Source of the DNA: Hymenobacter guriensis | Lineage (GTDB): Bacteria; Bacteroidota; Bacteroidia; Cytophagales; Hymenobacteraceae | Length of the DNA: 64,000 nucleotides | Assembly: GCF_015773195.1 (NCBI RefSeq) | Contig: NZ_JADWYK010000009.1 | Span: 62,001 to 126,000 of the forward strand | Direction of reading: 5' to 3' | Shown here: piece by piece, positions 33,962-44,000 of the stretch | Layout of the letters: every line of letters starts with the position of its first letter | Position numbering within the stretch: the first letter of the stretch is position 1 | Program-made: the position numbers and the translations under genes | Notes under the pieces: generated by a model | Told to the model about the DNA's origin: nothing | Database searches by the model: none | Seen by the model: only the letters and a program-made list of their open reading frames with translations

Positions 33962-36415
33962 TTACTTACCCACCCGGCCTTCCTCGTCGGCACTGCCGAC
34001 GTTGTGGCGGGCCTGGGTTTTGCCGCTGCCGATTTTGCAGGTGAAAGCCAGCGTCACACGGCGGCTTTCCCACTGGTTGTTCCAGGTCTGGTTCACGTTG
34101 TTGTAGCGCAGGGTGCTGCGGAAGCGGCTGGTGTTGAACACGTCGCTCACGCGCAGGCTGAGGCTGGCACGCTCGGCCCGGATTTGCTTTTTCAGCCCCA
34201 GGTTTAGCTGGCCGCTGGCTTTGGTGTGAAACAGCCCCATGAGGGCCGGCGAGTAGTAGCTGCCTCCCACCAGCAGTTTGTAGCTGCGGGGCAGCATGAA
34301 GGTATGGTCCGAACTGACCTCCCAGCTGTAGCTGGCCAGGCGAACGGGCTGACCTTCCACCTGAGCTTCGACCTGCGTGTAGCTGCCGCTGAGCTGGTTA
34401 TCCATGCCCCACCACCTGGCGATGTCGGTGTGGCCGCCCGAACTCAGGGTAAGGGTATTGGTCTGGGCCAGGTTCTGCGGGGTGCTGGTCGATACGTTGG
34501 TGTCGTCGTTCTGGGTTACCACGCTGTTCACCGAGTTGGTTTCGCGCAGGTAGCTCAGGCTAAAGACTTGAAAATCCTTGTGCAGGTAGTTCAGCACCAA
34601 TGACTGCGAGAGTGAAGGCCGCAGAAACGGGTTGCCTTGCTGGGCTGTGTAGAAGTCGGTATAGTTGAGGAAGGGGTTCAGGTTCTGGTAGTTGGGGCGG
34701 GTGATACGGCGGCTCACGGAGGCACTTACCTGGTCGTGCTCCATGATTTTGTAGCTGGCGAAAGCGCTGGGAAACAACTGGAAGTAGCGGCGGTCGACCT
34801 GCTGGCCGGTGGTAGCCGAGCGGCCGCCGGTCTGGGTTAGCTCGCCGCGCAGGCCGGCTTTCAGCTCCAGGGCACCGTAGCTGGTATTCACGCTGATGTA
34901 GCCAGCGCTGATATACTCGTCGTACTGAAACTGGTTGGTGCGCAGGGCATCCGGCTGCCAGCCGTTGGTCAGCAGCTTATCGAACCGAAGGGTACTGTGC
35001 GAAGTAACCCAGCTGGTTTTCGTGCCGGTTTCGGCCCGCCATTTGGTGCCGGCGAAGGGATGCACGTAGTCGATTTTGGCGGCCCGAATAGTGGTTTCCG
35101 ACGACGTAGCGCTGCGCAGCTGCTCGGCCGGCCGGCCCTGCTCGCTGCCTGCGGCAAACACCCGGTTGTCGAAGCGCTGGTCCGTGGCGCTGGCGTAGCG
35201 CACGTAATCCACGTCGGCGCTTAGCTCGCGGCCGGTGCTATCGAGGGCGAAGCGGTAGTGCAGGTTCAGCGCCCGGTTGGTGGCGGAGCTGTTCTTGGGG
35301 TTGCTCAGCTCGCGGCGGCCGCCGGGGTGGCCGGCCGCATCGGTGGCCACCGAACTGCTGGTGCTCAGGGCGGTGGTCTGGTCGGCACCGCCGCGCAGCT
35401 GCAGGCCGATGCTCTGCCGGGCAGTCAGGGTCAGGTCCACTCCCGTGGCATAGGTGCCGCTGTAGGTTAGGGGGCGCCAGTAGTTTTGCTGGCTGAAGAG
35501 GCTGTCGCGGATGGTGCGAATCATAGTGAGCTGGTTGAAGGAGTTATAGCGGCCGCCGTCGAGGCGGGCGAAGAGGCGCGCTTTCCCTACGTTGTAGCTC
35601 AGGCTGGTACCGGCCCAGTTTTTCTCGAAGCGGCCATAGCCGACGCCCAGCGTGTAGGTACCGCTCAGACCCTGAAGCTGGATGCGGCGCAACTTGATGT
35701 TGAGCACTCCGGCTGTGCCGGCGGCGTCCATTGAGGCGGGTGCGTTCGGCATCAGCTCAATCTGACTGATGGCCGAGGCGGGCAGCGACTTCAGGTAACT
35801 ACTCAACGCCGCGCCGCTCATGTAGGTGAGTTTGCCGTCAATCAGTACGTTCACGCCCGTGCTGCCCCGATACACGATGTTGTCGTCTTTGTCGAGCGTT
35901 ACGCCGGGGGCTTTTTTCAGGATTTCGAGGGCCGTTTCGCCGGCCGTGTTCAGGCGCTCCACGTTCACCACGGTACGGTCGGCGTGCTGCTCCAGCAGGG
36001 GTATGGAGCCGGTTACCGTCACTTCCTGCAGGGCCGTGGCGACAGGAACCAAGCGCAGGGCCGGCACCATTACGGCTTCCTGACCCACTACGAAGGCGGC
36101 GCTGCGGGCACTGGCATAGCTCATCAGCAGGGCTTTCACGCAGTAGCGGCCGGGCTTGATGCGGCTGAACGAGTAGCCGCCCAGCTCGGTAGCAGTCTGG
36201 GAGCTGGCAATGGCCGAATCGGGCAGCTGCACCAGCACAGCGGTGGCAAAAGCCAGCGGCTGGCCGGCCGTATCGAGCAGGGTGCCGCTGACCTGGGCGG
36301 CGGGCGCGGCCGGCTGGGCTATGGCCGGCGGTAGCAGGCCCAGCAGCAGGTAAAAGCAGAGGTGGCCAACCAATACGAGTAGAGGAAAGCGGCGACAGCA
36401 GAGGAAAATGGACAT
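33962..36415 (-). CDS. TonB-dependent receptor with carboxypeptidase-regulatory-like front domain
   Basis: The 817-residue outer-membrane receptor has a signal peptide (ending AIAQ, about residue 34), a CarboxypepD_reg-like beta-sandwich (about 40-125, VSGTLLDTAGQPLAFATAVL), a plug domain (about 130-245, with LEILKKAPGVTLDKDDNIVYRG) and an outer-membrane barrel of the OMP_b-brl_3 type to the C-terminus. Unlike SusC proteins it has no SusD partner. It is divergent from a LytS/LytTR pair, which may control it. The ligand is unknown. Confidence 0.88.
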   Translation of the reverse strand: MSIFLCCRRFPLLVLVGHLCFYLLLGLLPPAIAQPAAPAAQVSGTLLDTAGQPLAFATAVLVQLPDSAIASSQTATELGGYSFSRIKPGRYCVKALLMSYASARSAAFVVGQEAVMVPALRLVPVATALQEVTVTGSIPLLEQHADRTVVNVERLNTAGETALEILKKAPGVTLDKDDNIVYRGSTGVNVLIDGKLTYMSGAALSSYLKSLPASAISQIELMPNAPASMDAAGTAGVLNIKLRRIQLQGLSGTYTLGVGYGRFEKNWAGTSLSYNVGKARLFARLDGGRYNSFNQLTMIRTIRDSLFSQQNYWRPLTYSGTYATGVDLTLTARQSIGLQLRGGADQTTALSTSSSVATDAAGHPGGRRELSNPKNSSATNRALNLHYRFALDSTGRELSADVDYVRYASATDQRFDNRVFAAGSEQGRPAEQLRSATSSETTIRAAKIDYVHPFAGTKWRAETGTKTSWVTSHSTLRFDKLLTNGWQPDALRTNQFQYDEYISAGYISVNTSYGALELKAGLRGELTQTGGRSATTGQQVDRRYFQLFPSAFASYKIMEHDQVSASVSRRITRPNYQNLNPFLNYTDFYTAQQGNPFLRPSLSQSLVLNYLHKDFQVFSLSYLRETNSVNSVVTQNDDTNVSTSTPQNLAQTNTLTLSSGGHTDIARWWGMDNQLSGSYTQVEAQVEGQPVRLASYSWEVSSDHTFMLPRSYKLLVGGSYYSPALMGLFHTKASGQLNLGLKKQIRAERASLSLRVSDVFNTSRFRSTLRYNNVNQTWNNQWESRRVTLAFTCKIGSGKTQARHNVGSADEEGRVGK

Positions 36416-36664
36416 GGCGAAAAACGGTTAGCTCAATGACGAGCCAAAGGTCAACCAGCCCATTTCCGGGGTAAAAAACATTATTCCAATGCCCCGAAAC
36501 CGGCTGTCATCGGGCGTTTTAGCGGTTTTTCGGTTTCGCATCCCAAAACTGGCCTTTCGCATAAAAAAAGTGCGGGAGCTTCCGGAGCACGGTAGTTTTG
36601 AGGCGGTCGGGGCAAAGCTGATGCTATTTGCTACGGGCCTTTCCCACCATTTGCCTCCCTTCTC
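36416..36664. promoter_or_regulatory. Divergent promoter region, TonB receptor and LytS-type kinase
   Basis: TAGTTTTG at 36593-36600 faces the kinase gene. On the minus strand GACCTTTG near 36443-36450 faces the receptor. Between them CCCCGAAACCGG and GGTTTTTCGGTTTCG form loosely inverted repeats (about 36492-36540) that could be response-regulator sites. Confidence 0.4.
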
Positions 36665-37678
36665 ATGAAAGACAAGTTTATCTACTGGCACATACTGGGC
36701 TGGCTGGCTTACGCCGGCTACGAATTGCTGGGCGTTTTCGTGCAACAGAAGAGTTGGTCCCACATCAGCCTGATACTCATGCTCTCGTTCCTGTTATTCC
36801 GGCTGATTGAGTTCTACCTCTGCTACCTGGTGGTATATCCGCGCCTTCTGCGCCCAGGCCGCACCGGGCTCCTAGCCACGGCTCTGGCGGGCGTGGTGGC
36901 CCTATTTATCGGCATGCGCTACGGCGTGGAAGAGGTGCTGTTCCCCGCCGTGCTGGGCTTTCACAACTACGGGGGCGAGACCACCATCGGCTATTACCTG
37001 TTCGATAACGCCTATTTCGCCAGCCCCATGATAGTGCTAAGTGCCGCGCTATGGGCCGGCCGTACCGCCCTGCGCCACGAGCGTGAAAACCAGTTGCTGC
37101 GCGCCGAAAAGCGCATCGCCGAAGTGGCCTTCCTCAAAACCCAGATCAACCCGCACTTCCTCTACAACACGCTCAACATGCTCTACAGCATGGCTTATCC
37201 CGCGGCCAAGCCGGTAGCCAACGCCATCCTGAAACTCTCGGAGCTGATGCGCTACATGCTGCACGACACGCCCGGCGAGCAGGTGGGCCTGGACCAGGAA
37301 ATTGACTACCTGAGCAACTACCTCGACCTCTACCGCCTCCGTTTCCCCGGCAGCTTCCACGTCAATTTCACCGTAACCGGCAACCCCGCCGGCCGCCGCG
37401 TGGCCCCGCTGGTACTGATTCCGTTCGTGGAAAACGCCCTCAAGCACGGGGTGCTCGACGACCCCGAAAATCCTGTGCACATTTGGCTGGACGTTTCGGG
37501 TAAGCAACTGCTGTTCGAAGTCGAGAACCAGCGCAGCACTGATCATAAAGATGTTTCCACGGGCATCGGCCTGCCCAACCTGCGCCGGCGGCTGAAGCTG
37601 CTCTACCCGGAGCGGCACGCCTTGCATGTGGGAGCGGCCGATGGACGGTTTCGTACTGCTCTACAGCTCGTGTGGTAG
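36665..37678 (+). CDS. LytS-type membrane sensor histidine kinase
   Basis: The 337-residue kinase has four membrane helices in the first 140 residues, a short coiled coil (HERENQLLRAEKRIAEVAFL), and the His_kinase (PF06580) segment FLKTQINPHFLYNTLNMLYS with the phospho-accepting His. The ATPase domain has VENALKHGV and GIGLPNLRRRLKLLYP. It lacks a large sensory domain, so the signal may be sensed within the membrane. It is followed 51 bases later by its LytTR response regulator. Confidence 0.92.
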   Translation: MKDKFIYWHILGWLAYAGYELLGVFVQQKSWSHISLILMLSFLLFRLIEFYLCYLVVYPRLLRPGRTGLLATALAGVVALFIGMRYGVEEVLFPAVLGFHNYGGETTIGYYLFDNAYFASPMIVLSAALWAGRTALRHERENQLLRAEKRIAEVAFLKTQINPHFLYNTLNMLYSMAYPAAKPVANAILKLSELMRYMLHDTPGEQVGLDQEIDYLSNYLDLYRLRFPGSFHVNFTVTGNPAGRRVAPLVLIPFVENALKHGVLDDPENPVHIWLDVSGKQLLFEVENQRSTDHKDVSTGIGLPNLRRRLKLLYPERHALHVGAADGRFRTALQLVW

Positions 37679-37729
37679 GCGTGCCGCAGAGCGGCCCGCC
37701 GTTCATTTACCTCTACCTATGCCCCGCTC

Positions 37730-38461
37730 ATGATCCGCTGCCTTGCTGTCGATGACGAAGCCCCGGCCCTGGCCATTCTGGCCGATTACATCGGCCAGTT
37801 GCCCTTTCTCACGCTGGTGGGCACTACCACCAACCCCATTGAGGCGCTGACGTTGGTGCAGCAGGGCCAGGTGGATCTGGTGTTTCTCGACATTCAGATG
37901 CCCAAGCTCACCGGCCTGCAATTCCTTAAGCTGGCCGGCACCCGCTGCAAAGTCGTTCTGACTACCGCCTACCCCGAATTCGCCCTCGACGGCTACGAAA
38001 ACGATGTGGTCGACTACCTGCTCAAGCCCATTTCCTTTGAGCGGTTTTTTAAAGCGGCCCAAAAAGCGCTGGCACTGTTGCCGGGACCGGCTGCTTCTCC
38101 GGCTCCGCTGGCTGCGCCCGTTTCCGTAGCAGGGCCTCCCGCCGCCGGCCACATGTTTGTGAAGGGCGAGAGCAAAAACAAGTTTCTGCGCGTCAACTAC
38201 GCCGATATTCTCTACATCGAGGGCCTGAGTAACTACGTGTCCATCCACCTGCCCACGCAGCGCATCGTCACCTACCAAACCCTGAAGGAGCTAACTGAAA
38301 CGTTGCCGCAGCCGCCATTTCTGCGGGTGCACAAGTCCTTCATCGTGTCGCTGGATAAGATTCGCATGGTCGATGGCAACACGATTTACATCTTGGACAA
38401 AGAAATTCCGGTAAGCGACACGTACCACGAGCAACTATACCGGCTGATTCGTGAAGTCTAA
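37730..38461 (+). CDS. LytTR-family response regulator
   Basis: The 243-residue regulator has a receiver domain (about 1-120) with acidic pocket VDDE at residues 7-10, phospho-acceptor D54 in VFLDIQMPK and the Lys in YLLKPISFERF. An Ala/Pro linker follows, then a C-terminal LytTR DNA-binding domain (about 150-243, DILYIEGLSNYVSIHLP and LRVHKSFIVSLDKI). It should bind direct-repeat promoter sites when phosphorylated by the preceding kinase. The adjacent divergent TonB receptor is a plausible target. Confidence 0.93.
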   Translation: MIRCLAVDDEAPALAILADYIGQLPFLTLVGTTTNPIEALTLVQQGQVDLVFLDIQMPKLTGLQFLKLAGTRCKVVLTTAYPEFALDGYENDVVDYLLKPISFERFFKAAQKALALLPGPAASPAPLAAPVSVAGPPAAGHMFVKGESKNKFLRVNYADILYIEGLSNYVSIHLPTQRIVTYQTLKELTETLPQPPFLRVHKSFIVSLDKIRMVDGNTIYILDKEIPVSDTYHEQLYRLIREV

Positions 38462-38869
38462 TATTATCTCGGCAAGGGCATACCCTCGATGTTGAGTATG
38501 GCGGGTAGTGGCAGCACGCCAACACTCTACCTGTGAGCTGTAAAACTCAAAAAGCAACAAGTCAGCACTGGCGTTCAGCAAGCTACCCAAAAGCATAAGA
38601 GCAGAATACTCCACCACGTTATTTAGCATTCAATTTCGATACACTGCAGACCATGCTGAATCTACTAAGCCAGTCAATTTCATTCCCGGAGCGGCATGAC
38701 TAAGCCTTCAGTGCGCAAGTGTAGGAGGCACTACTCTTCGAGCCGACGCTCCTGACACTTGCTCGTTGTGAAGCAGGCTTGTTGGATGAAGCGCAACAGC
38801 AAATGCTCTGGAAAATGCTGAATGCTCCACAACGAACCAGTTGGATAGCCCCAGGGTGAGCTCGGCCGG
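38462..38869. other. Gene-poor stretch between the response regulator and the IS relic
   Basis: No supported gene is present. The part from 38708 to 38869 is an open frame continuing from the IS481 relic (ending at 38708) but has no transposase features. Confidence 0.45.
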
Positions 38870-39094
38870 GACACGCGTAAAAATAGTCCGATTCTTTTGC
38901 CCCTGGGCGCAGACAACTTCGTGTGATGCTAGGCTACGCAGGCGCCTGAGGCGTTTGGTGTGGTTGTAGGCCAGCAAAAAACTTGTAAGTGCTCGTTGAG
39001 CTAGGCCGTGGTCTGGTAGTGGTAGCGCTGCACGGTAGCTTTTTTTGAGCGTGCGGTGAGGCAATCGACTTGGCCCTTGGTCCAGGGGGGCGCT
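38870..39094 (-). pseudogene. IS481-family transposase C-terminal relic
   Basis: Reading from 39094 on the minus strand, PWTKGQVD is followed by KKSYRAALPLPDHGLAQRALT, FLLAYNHTKRLRRLRSLASHE and CAQGQKNRTIFTR. These are the last third of the same transposase family as at 29600-30125 but a different copy. Its start is shifted in frame and the N-terminal two thirds are absent. Confidence 0.75.
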
Positions 39095-39125
39095 CCGCCC
39101 AGCAGCATATAGCTGGGCGGAGCGC
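39090..39125 (-). terminator. 14-bp hairpin after the 39143 gene
   Basis: GCGCTCCGCCCAGC (39090-39103) and its exact complement (39112-39125) enclose an 8-base loop. It lies 18 bases after the stop at 39143. There is no T run, so intrinsic termination is not certain. Confidence 0.5.
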
Positions 39126-39142
39126 TTGGAAGGTCCCGCTGT

Positions 39143-39925
39143 TTACTTGCTGACGGTTGCTGCCAGCAGGTTCAGTTGCGAAACGGCATTCAGCAGGTCT
39201 GTTTCGGTGCGTAACGTTGCCTTTTTCAGCTCAGCCAGGAGCGGTTCCTGCACAGTAGCAGGCACCGCTGCTACCAAGGACTTAACGGCTGGCTTTATGA
39301 CGGTAAGCGTACCCTGCGGACTTAGCAGATAATACTGAATAACGTCCACCAACTCATCGTAAGGCCGGTAGGAACTGTAGGCTTGCTGGTAGTCGGCTTT
39401 CACCATCGATTTACCGGAGCGCTTCAAAAGCGTATATGGACCGGTAGCATGCAGCAATTCCAGGAACTCCGTTCGGCCTGAGTGACCTGGTATATCTGTA
39501 AAACGTGCAAACCGGTGTAGGCTAGCCTGCCCGGATAAGGTGCGGATGTCGGTGAGGGTGAACTCCTGGATATTGCGCAGGTCAAGCAAGATAGAATCGC
39601 CCTGCGGGCGCCGCACCATTAGCTGCTGGTTGTAAAGGTCAAACTTCAACGGCACTGCTTTCACACGCTGATTAGTCGTCAGCAGAATGTCGCCGGTAGA
39701 CCAGCCGCGCAGCAGAAAGGGTGTACCCCGTATGCCCTCGTAGCGTTTATCCACCTTCAGGTAAGTTGTGGCCACTTTGCTGTCCGATACGAGCCGCAGA
39801 TTTTGCAAGTCGACCAGGGAGCTGCCAGCAGCCTGCTGGGCATAAGTCGGTATTGCCGCGCCGAAGACGACGAACAGTAGGACTATGCCCAACCAAGTGG
39901 ATAGAAAATAGGCGGAATTTTTCAT
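39143..39925 (-). CDS. Secreted protein of unknown function (intact copy of a tandem pair)
   Basis: The 260-residue product has a signal peptide (about 1-29, ending TYAQQ) and a mature part I cannot assign. Recognisable words are YEGIRGTPFLLRGW, VKAVPLKFDLYNQQLMVRRP and YDELVDVIQYYLLSP. The adjacent region 40181-40959 is a decayed paralogue with the same order of motifs. The frame is open further upstream, but the ATG at 39925 opens the signal peptide and follows a TAATTTTG box plus dyad. Upstream bases at about 39970-40005 resemble the 3' end of pyc. Confidence 0.75.
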   Translation of the reverse strand: MKNSAYFLSTWLGIVLLFVVFGAAIPTYAQQAAGSSLVDLQNLRLVSDSKVATTYLKVDKRYEGIRGTPFLLRGWSTGDILLTTNQRVKAVPLKFDLYNQQLMVRRPQGDSILLDLRNIQEFTLTDIRTLSGQASLHRFARFTDIPGHSGRTEFLELLHATGPYTLLKRSGKSMVKADYQQAYSSYRPYDELVDVIQYYLLSPQGTLTVIKPAVKSLVAAVPATVQEPLLAELKKATLRTETDLLNAVSQLNLLAATVSK

Positions 39926-39969
39926 GCGTAAATTGGAATAGAGTGTGTTTTCCAATTTACGCAAAATTA
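39926..39969 (-). promoter_or_regulatory. -7 box fused to a 13-bp dyad ending at the start codon
   Basis: TAATTTTG occupies 39962-39969 on the minus strand. Its last G is the first base of the dyad GCGTAAATTGGAA ... TTCCAATTTACGC (arms 39950-39962 and 39926-39938, loop 11), which ends directly before the ATG. Confidence 0.55.
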
Positions 39970-40010
39970 GATTTATCCAAGCGTCAGTACCGAGACATAA
40001 GCCCGGACTT
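39963..40010 (-). repeat. Duplicated 3' tail of pyc
   Basis: The sequence TTTATCCAAGCGTCAGTAC matches TTTACCCAAGCGTCAGCAC at the pyc stop (about 41003-41021) and stands in the same position relative to the downstream gene. It marks the end of a tandem duplication that took in the last bases of pyc. Confidence 0.65.
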
Positions 40011-40180
40011 TGTGGCCGCACTGCTAGGTGGTGGAGCAAGGTTTCGGTTGGGCCGCCCGTTTCCGTCACTTGGCCTTAACCAGCAGCAGTTTCGCTTCCT
40101 TGCCTTTGTTACCTTGCTGTTAGCAAGAGACGCTTCTCTAGCCACCAGTCCTTGAATGAGAGATTAGAATATTCTACTGT

Positions 40181-40959
40181 CTACTTGCTGACAGCTGCCA
40201 GCTTGTTTAGCTGCGAAACAGCATTAACTAAATCCGTTTCGGTGCGGACGGGTGTCTTTTTCAATTCAGCGCGTAAGGACTCCTGCAAAACAGGCGGTAT
40301 AGCAGCCACCAACGACTTGGTTGTCGGCTTCACCGCCGTGAATGTCCCGTCAGGACTTCGCAGGTAATAGTCAGTGGCGTCTACCAACTCATCGTAGGGC
40401 CGGTCGGCACTATACGCCTGCTGGTAGCTGGCTTTCAACAACGATTTACCGGAGCGCTTCAGCAATGCATACGGACCAGCATCGTGGAGCACCTCCAGAA
40501 AATCGACACGCCCGGCTTGATCCGGCAGATTCCTGAAGCGTGCAAACCGGTGTAGACCAGCCTGGCCGGGTACGGCACGCGGATCAGTGAGCGTGAACTC
40601 CTGGATGTTACGCAAATCAATCCAGATAGAATCACCCTGTGGGCGCCGCGCCATCAACTGCTGATTTATACATCGAATTTCAATGGCACTGCCGTCACGC
40701 GCTTGTTCGAGGTAAGTAGAATGTCGCCGACAGCCCACATGGGCAGCAAAAAAGGCGTACCCCGCACTCCGGCCTAGCGCTTATCCACCGTCACAATAGC
40801 GGTGCTGGCGTTACCGCCGGATAGCAACCGCAGATTCTCCTGGTCGCCCAGGGAGCTACCGGTGGCTTGTTGCGCGTGGGCAGGCGCTGTAGCCAGGCTT
40901 GTCACTCCTAGCAGCAGAGCACCTGCCCAATTCGACAGCATGGAAGCAGAATTTTTCAT
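40181..40959 (-). pseudogene. Decayed tandem copy of the 39143-39925 gene
   Basis: The start ATG at 40959, signal peptide (NWAGALLLGVTSLATAPAHAQ) and most of the body align with the intact copy. A TAG replaces the Tyr codon after VDKR (stop of the first part at 40774), and a one-base deletion near 40670 shifts the frame. The remaining 3' part (MARRPQGDSI through YDELVDATDYYLRSPDG) stays open to 40181. The upstream dyad and TAGGTTTG box are kept. Decay looks recent. Confidence 0.8.
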
Positions 40960-40999
40960 GCGTAAATCTTAAATGTACCGCTCAATTTACGCAAACCTA
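40960..40999 (-). promoter_or_regulatory. -7 box fused to a dyad (copy before the pseudogene)
   Basis: TAGGTTTG (40992-40999, minus) lies in the last bases before the pyc stop. The dyad GCGTAAAT ... ATTTACGC (arms 40985-40992 and 40960-40967) starts at its last G and ends at the ATG. Confidence 0.5.
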
Positions 41000-41001
41000 C
41001 T

Positions 41002-44000
41002 TTACCCAAGCGTCAGCACGAGGTCGTCGGCATTAACCAGGGTGCCTTCGGTTAGATTAATGGTTTGCACCTTGGTATCCTGCGGGGCCGTGATAGTGGT
41101 TTCCATCTTCATGGCTTCGATGATGAACAGGGGTGCGTTCTTGCGCACTTCCTGGCCATTTTCCACCAGCACCCGGGAAAGCAGCCCCTGCAGCGGGGCG
41201 CCCACCTGCTTGACGTTGGCTTTGTCGGCTTTGGGGTTCTGGATGCGCTTCACTTCCACGCTCGTGTCGCGGATTTCGAGGTTGCGCTGCTGGCCGTTGA
41301 GGGTGAAGAACATGGTGCGGCAGCCGTCCTCATTTACTGGCCCGATGCTCTGCAAGCCCACAATAATGCTCTTACCGCGGGCAATATCGATGATGGTTTC
41401 TTCGCCGGGCTGCAGGCCGTAATAGAATACCGGTGTAGGTACCACCGAAACCTCCCCGTACTGCTGCAGGTGCGCCCAGTACTGCTCGAATACCTTGGGG
41501 TAGAGCAGCCACGACAGCACATCGGTAAACTTGCCGCGCTGCCCGAACTTCTTTTCAAACCGCTGCCACTCCTGGTCGAAGTCGATGGGCGCGAGGTGCT
41601 CGTTGGGCCGGTCAGTGAAGGGCTGCTCGTCTTTTAGAATCACCTGCTGCACATCACGGGGCCAGCCACCCTCAGGCTGCCCGATGTCGCCCCGGAACAG
41701 TTCCCGCACCGATTCAGGGAAGTTGAGCGTGGCGCCTTTCTCCAGCACATCTTGGGTGGTAAGGTTGTTGGACACCAGAAACAGGGCCATATCCCCCACT
41801 ACCTTCGAGGAAGGCGTCACCTTCACAATGTCACCAAATAGCTGGTTTACGTCGGCGAAAGTCGTTTTCACGGTTTCAAACTTGTCCAGCAAGCCCAGCG
41901 CCGCCGCCTGGGGCCGCAGGTTGGAGTACTGTCCGCCCGGAATTTCGTGCTGAAATACTTCCGAAGTGCCCGCCTTCAGCCCCGACTCAAACGGGTAGTA
42001 ATATTCGCGCACGGTTTCCCAGTAATTGGAGAATTCGTTGAGCGACTGTTGATCAAACTCGCGGTGGCGCTCCTGCCCGCGCAGCATTTCCACCACGGAG
42101 TTGAAGTTGGGCTGGGAGGTGAGACCCGAAAGGCTGCCCAGCGCTACATCAATCACGTCGACGCCCGCTTCCACCGCTTTCAGGTACGTGGCCGGCTGCA
42201 GGGACGAGGTATCGTGGGTGTGCAGGTGAATGGGCATCTGGACGGTGTCGCGCAAAGCGGTAATCAGCTCGGTGGCGGCGTAAGGCTTCAGCAGCCCGGC
42301 CATATCCTTAATGCATAGGATATGCGCGCCGGCTTCCTCAATCTGCCGGGCCAGGCGCAGGTAGTAGTCCAGGTTGTACTTCTGGTTGCGCCGAGGGTCG
42401 AGGATGTCGCCGGTGTAGCAGATACTAGCTTCCGCCAGCCGATCGGTCTTATTGCGCACGAAGTTGATGCAGGACTCCATACCCGGCATCCAGTTCAGCG
42501 AGTCGAAGATGCGGAACACGTCGATGCCGGTTTCGGCGGCCTGCTGCACGAAGCGCTCCGTGAGGTTATCGGGGTACGCCTTGTAGCCCACGCCGTTGGC
42601 CCCACGGATGAGCATCTGAAGCAGGATATTGGGCACGGCCTTGCGCAGCTTAGCCAGCCGCTCCCAGGGGTCTTCGTGCAGAAAGCGCAGGGCCACGTCG
42701 AAGGTGGCGCCGCCCCAGCATTCGAGCGAAAAGATCTGTGGGTGCTGGCGGGCGTAGCGCTCGGCCACCTTCAGCATATCGTAGGTGCGCATGCGCGTGG
42801 CCAGCAGGCTCTGGTGGGCGTCGCGCAGGGTGGTGTCGGTGTAGTGAATCTGCTTGTCCTGGCGCAGCCACTGGGCAAATTTTTCGGGGCCGAGTTCGGT
42901 GAGCTTGTCCTTGGTGCCGGGCGTGATGGGCGCGTCGCGGTTGTACTCGGGCAGGCGCGGCTTGCGCAGCTCCCGCTTGGGGTCGATGTGGCCTTTCACG
43001 TCGGGGTTGCCGTTCACTACCACGTCGCCAAGGAAGTTGAGCACCTTGGTGGCACGGTCCTGGCGGGCTTTGAACCGGAACAGCTCCGCGTGGTCCTTGA
43101 TGAAATCCACGTTGGCCTCGCCGGCCATGAACACCGGGTGGGCAATGATGTTCTGCAAAAACTGAATGTTGGTATTCACCCCGCGCACCCGGAACTCGTC
43201 CAGCGTGCGGGCCATTTTCTGGGCAGCGCTGGCCAGGGTGGGCGCGTGCGCTGACACCTTCACCAGCAGGGAGTCAAAGAACGGCGACACCTTCACGCCG
43301 GTGTACACCGAGCCCTGGTCGAGGCGGATGCCGAAGCCGCCGGCCGAGCGGTAGGCCGTGATGGTGCCGTAGTCGGGCTTGAAATCCTGCTCGGGGTCTT
43401 CGGTGGTGATGCGGCACTGAATAGCGTAGCCCGTTTTGAGGGGCTTCACATCCGGCCCCAACCCGATTTCTGGGTCGGTGAGGCGGTAGCCAGCCGCAAT
43501 GTAGAGCTGGGTTTTGATCAGGTCGACGCCGGTAATCATTTCCGTAACCGTGTGCTCGACCTGGATGCGCGGGTTTACCTCAATAAAGTAAATCCGGTCG
43601 TGCTCCGGGTTCACCAGGAATTCCACGGTTCCCACGTTGTTGTAGTTCACGGCCCGGCCCAGGCGCAGCGCATACTCGTAGAGCAGGTGGCGCATGTGGT
43701 CGGGCAGGTTCAGGGAGGGCGCCACTTCCACCACTTTCTGGTAGCGCCGCTGCACCGAGCAGTCCCGCTCGTAGAGGTGCATCAGCCCACCGTGATTGTC
43801 GGCCACCAGTTGCACCTCAATGTGCTTGGGCTGCTCCACAAACTTTTCGAGGAATACCGTATCGTCGCCGAAGGCTTTAAGAGCTTCGTTCCGGGCCTCG
43901 AAAAAGCCTTTCTCCAGCTGGTCGTCGTCGCGGATGACGCGCATGCCCCGGCCGCCGCCGCCGCTGGCGGCTTTCAGCATCACGGGGTAGCCGATGCGGT

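Noticed and set aside
38435..38629. Minus-strand 64-codon hydrophobic frame after the response regulator
   Set aside because: It overlaps the 3' end of the response regulator and has no supporting signals.
40181..40738. 185-codon frame as an independent gene
   Set aside because: It is the 3' part of a frameshifted copy of the neighbouring gene; its first 30 codons are out-of-frame sequence.
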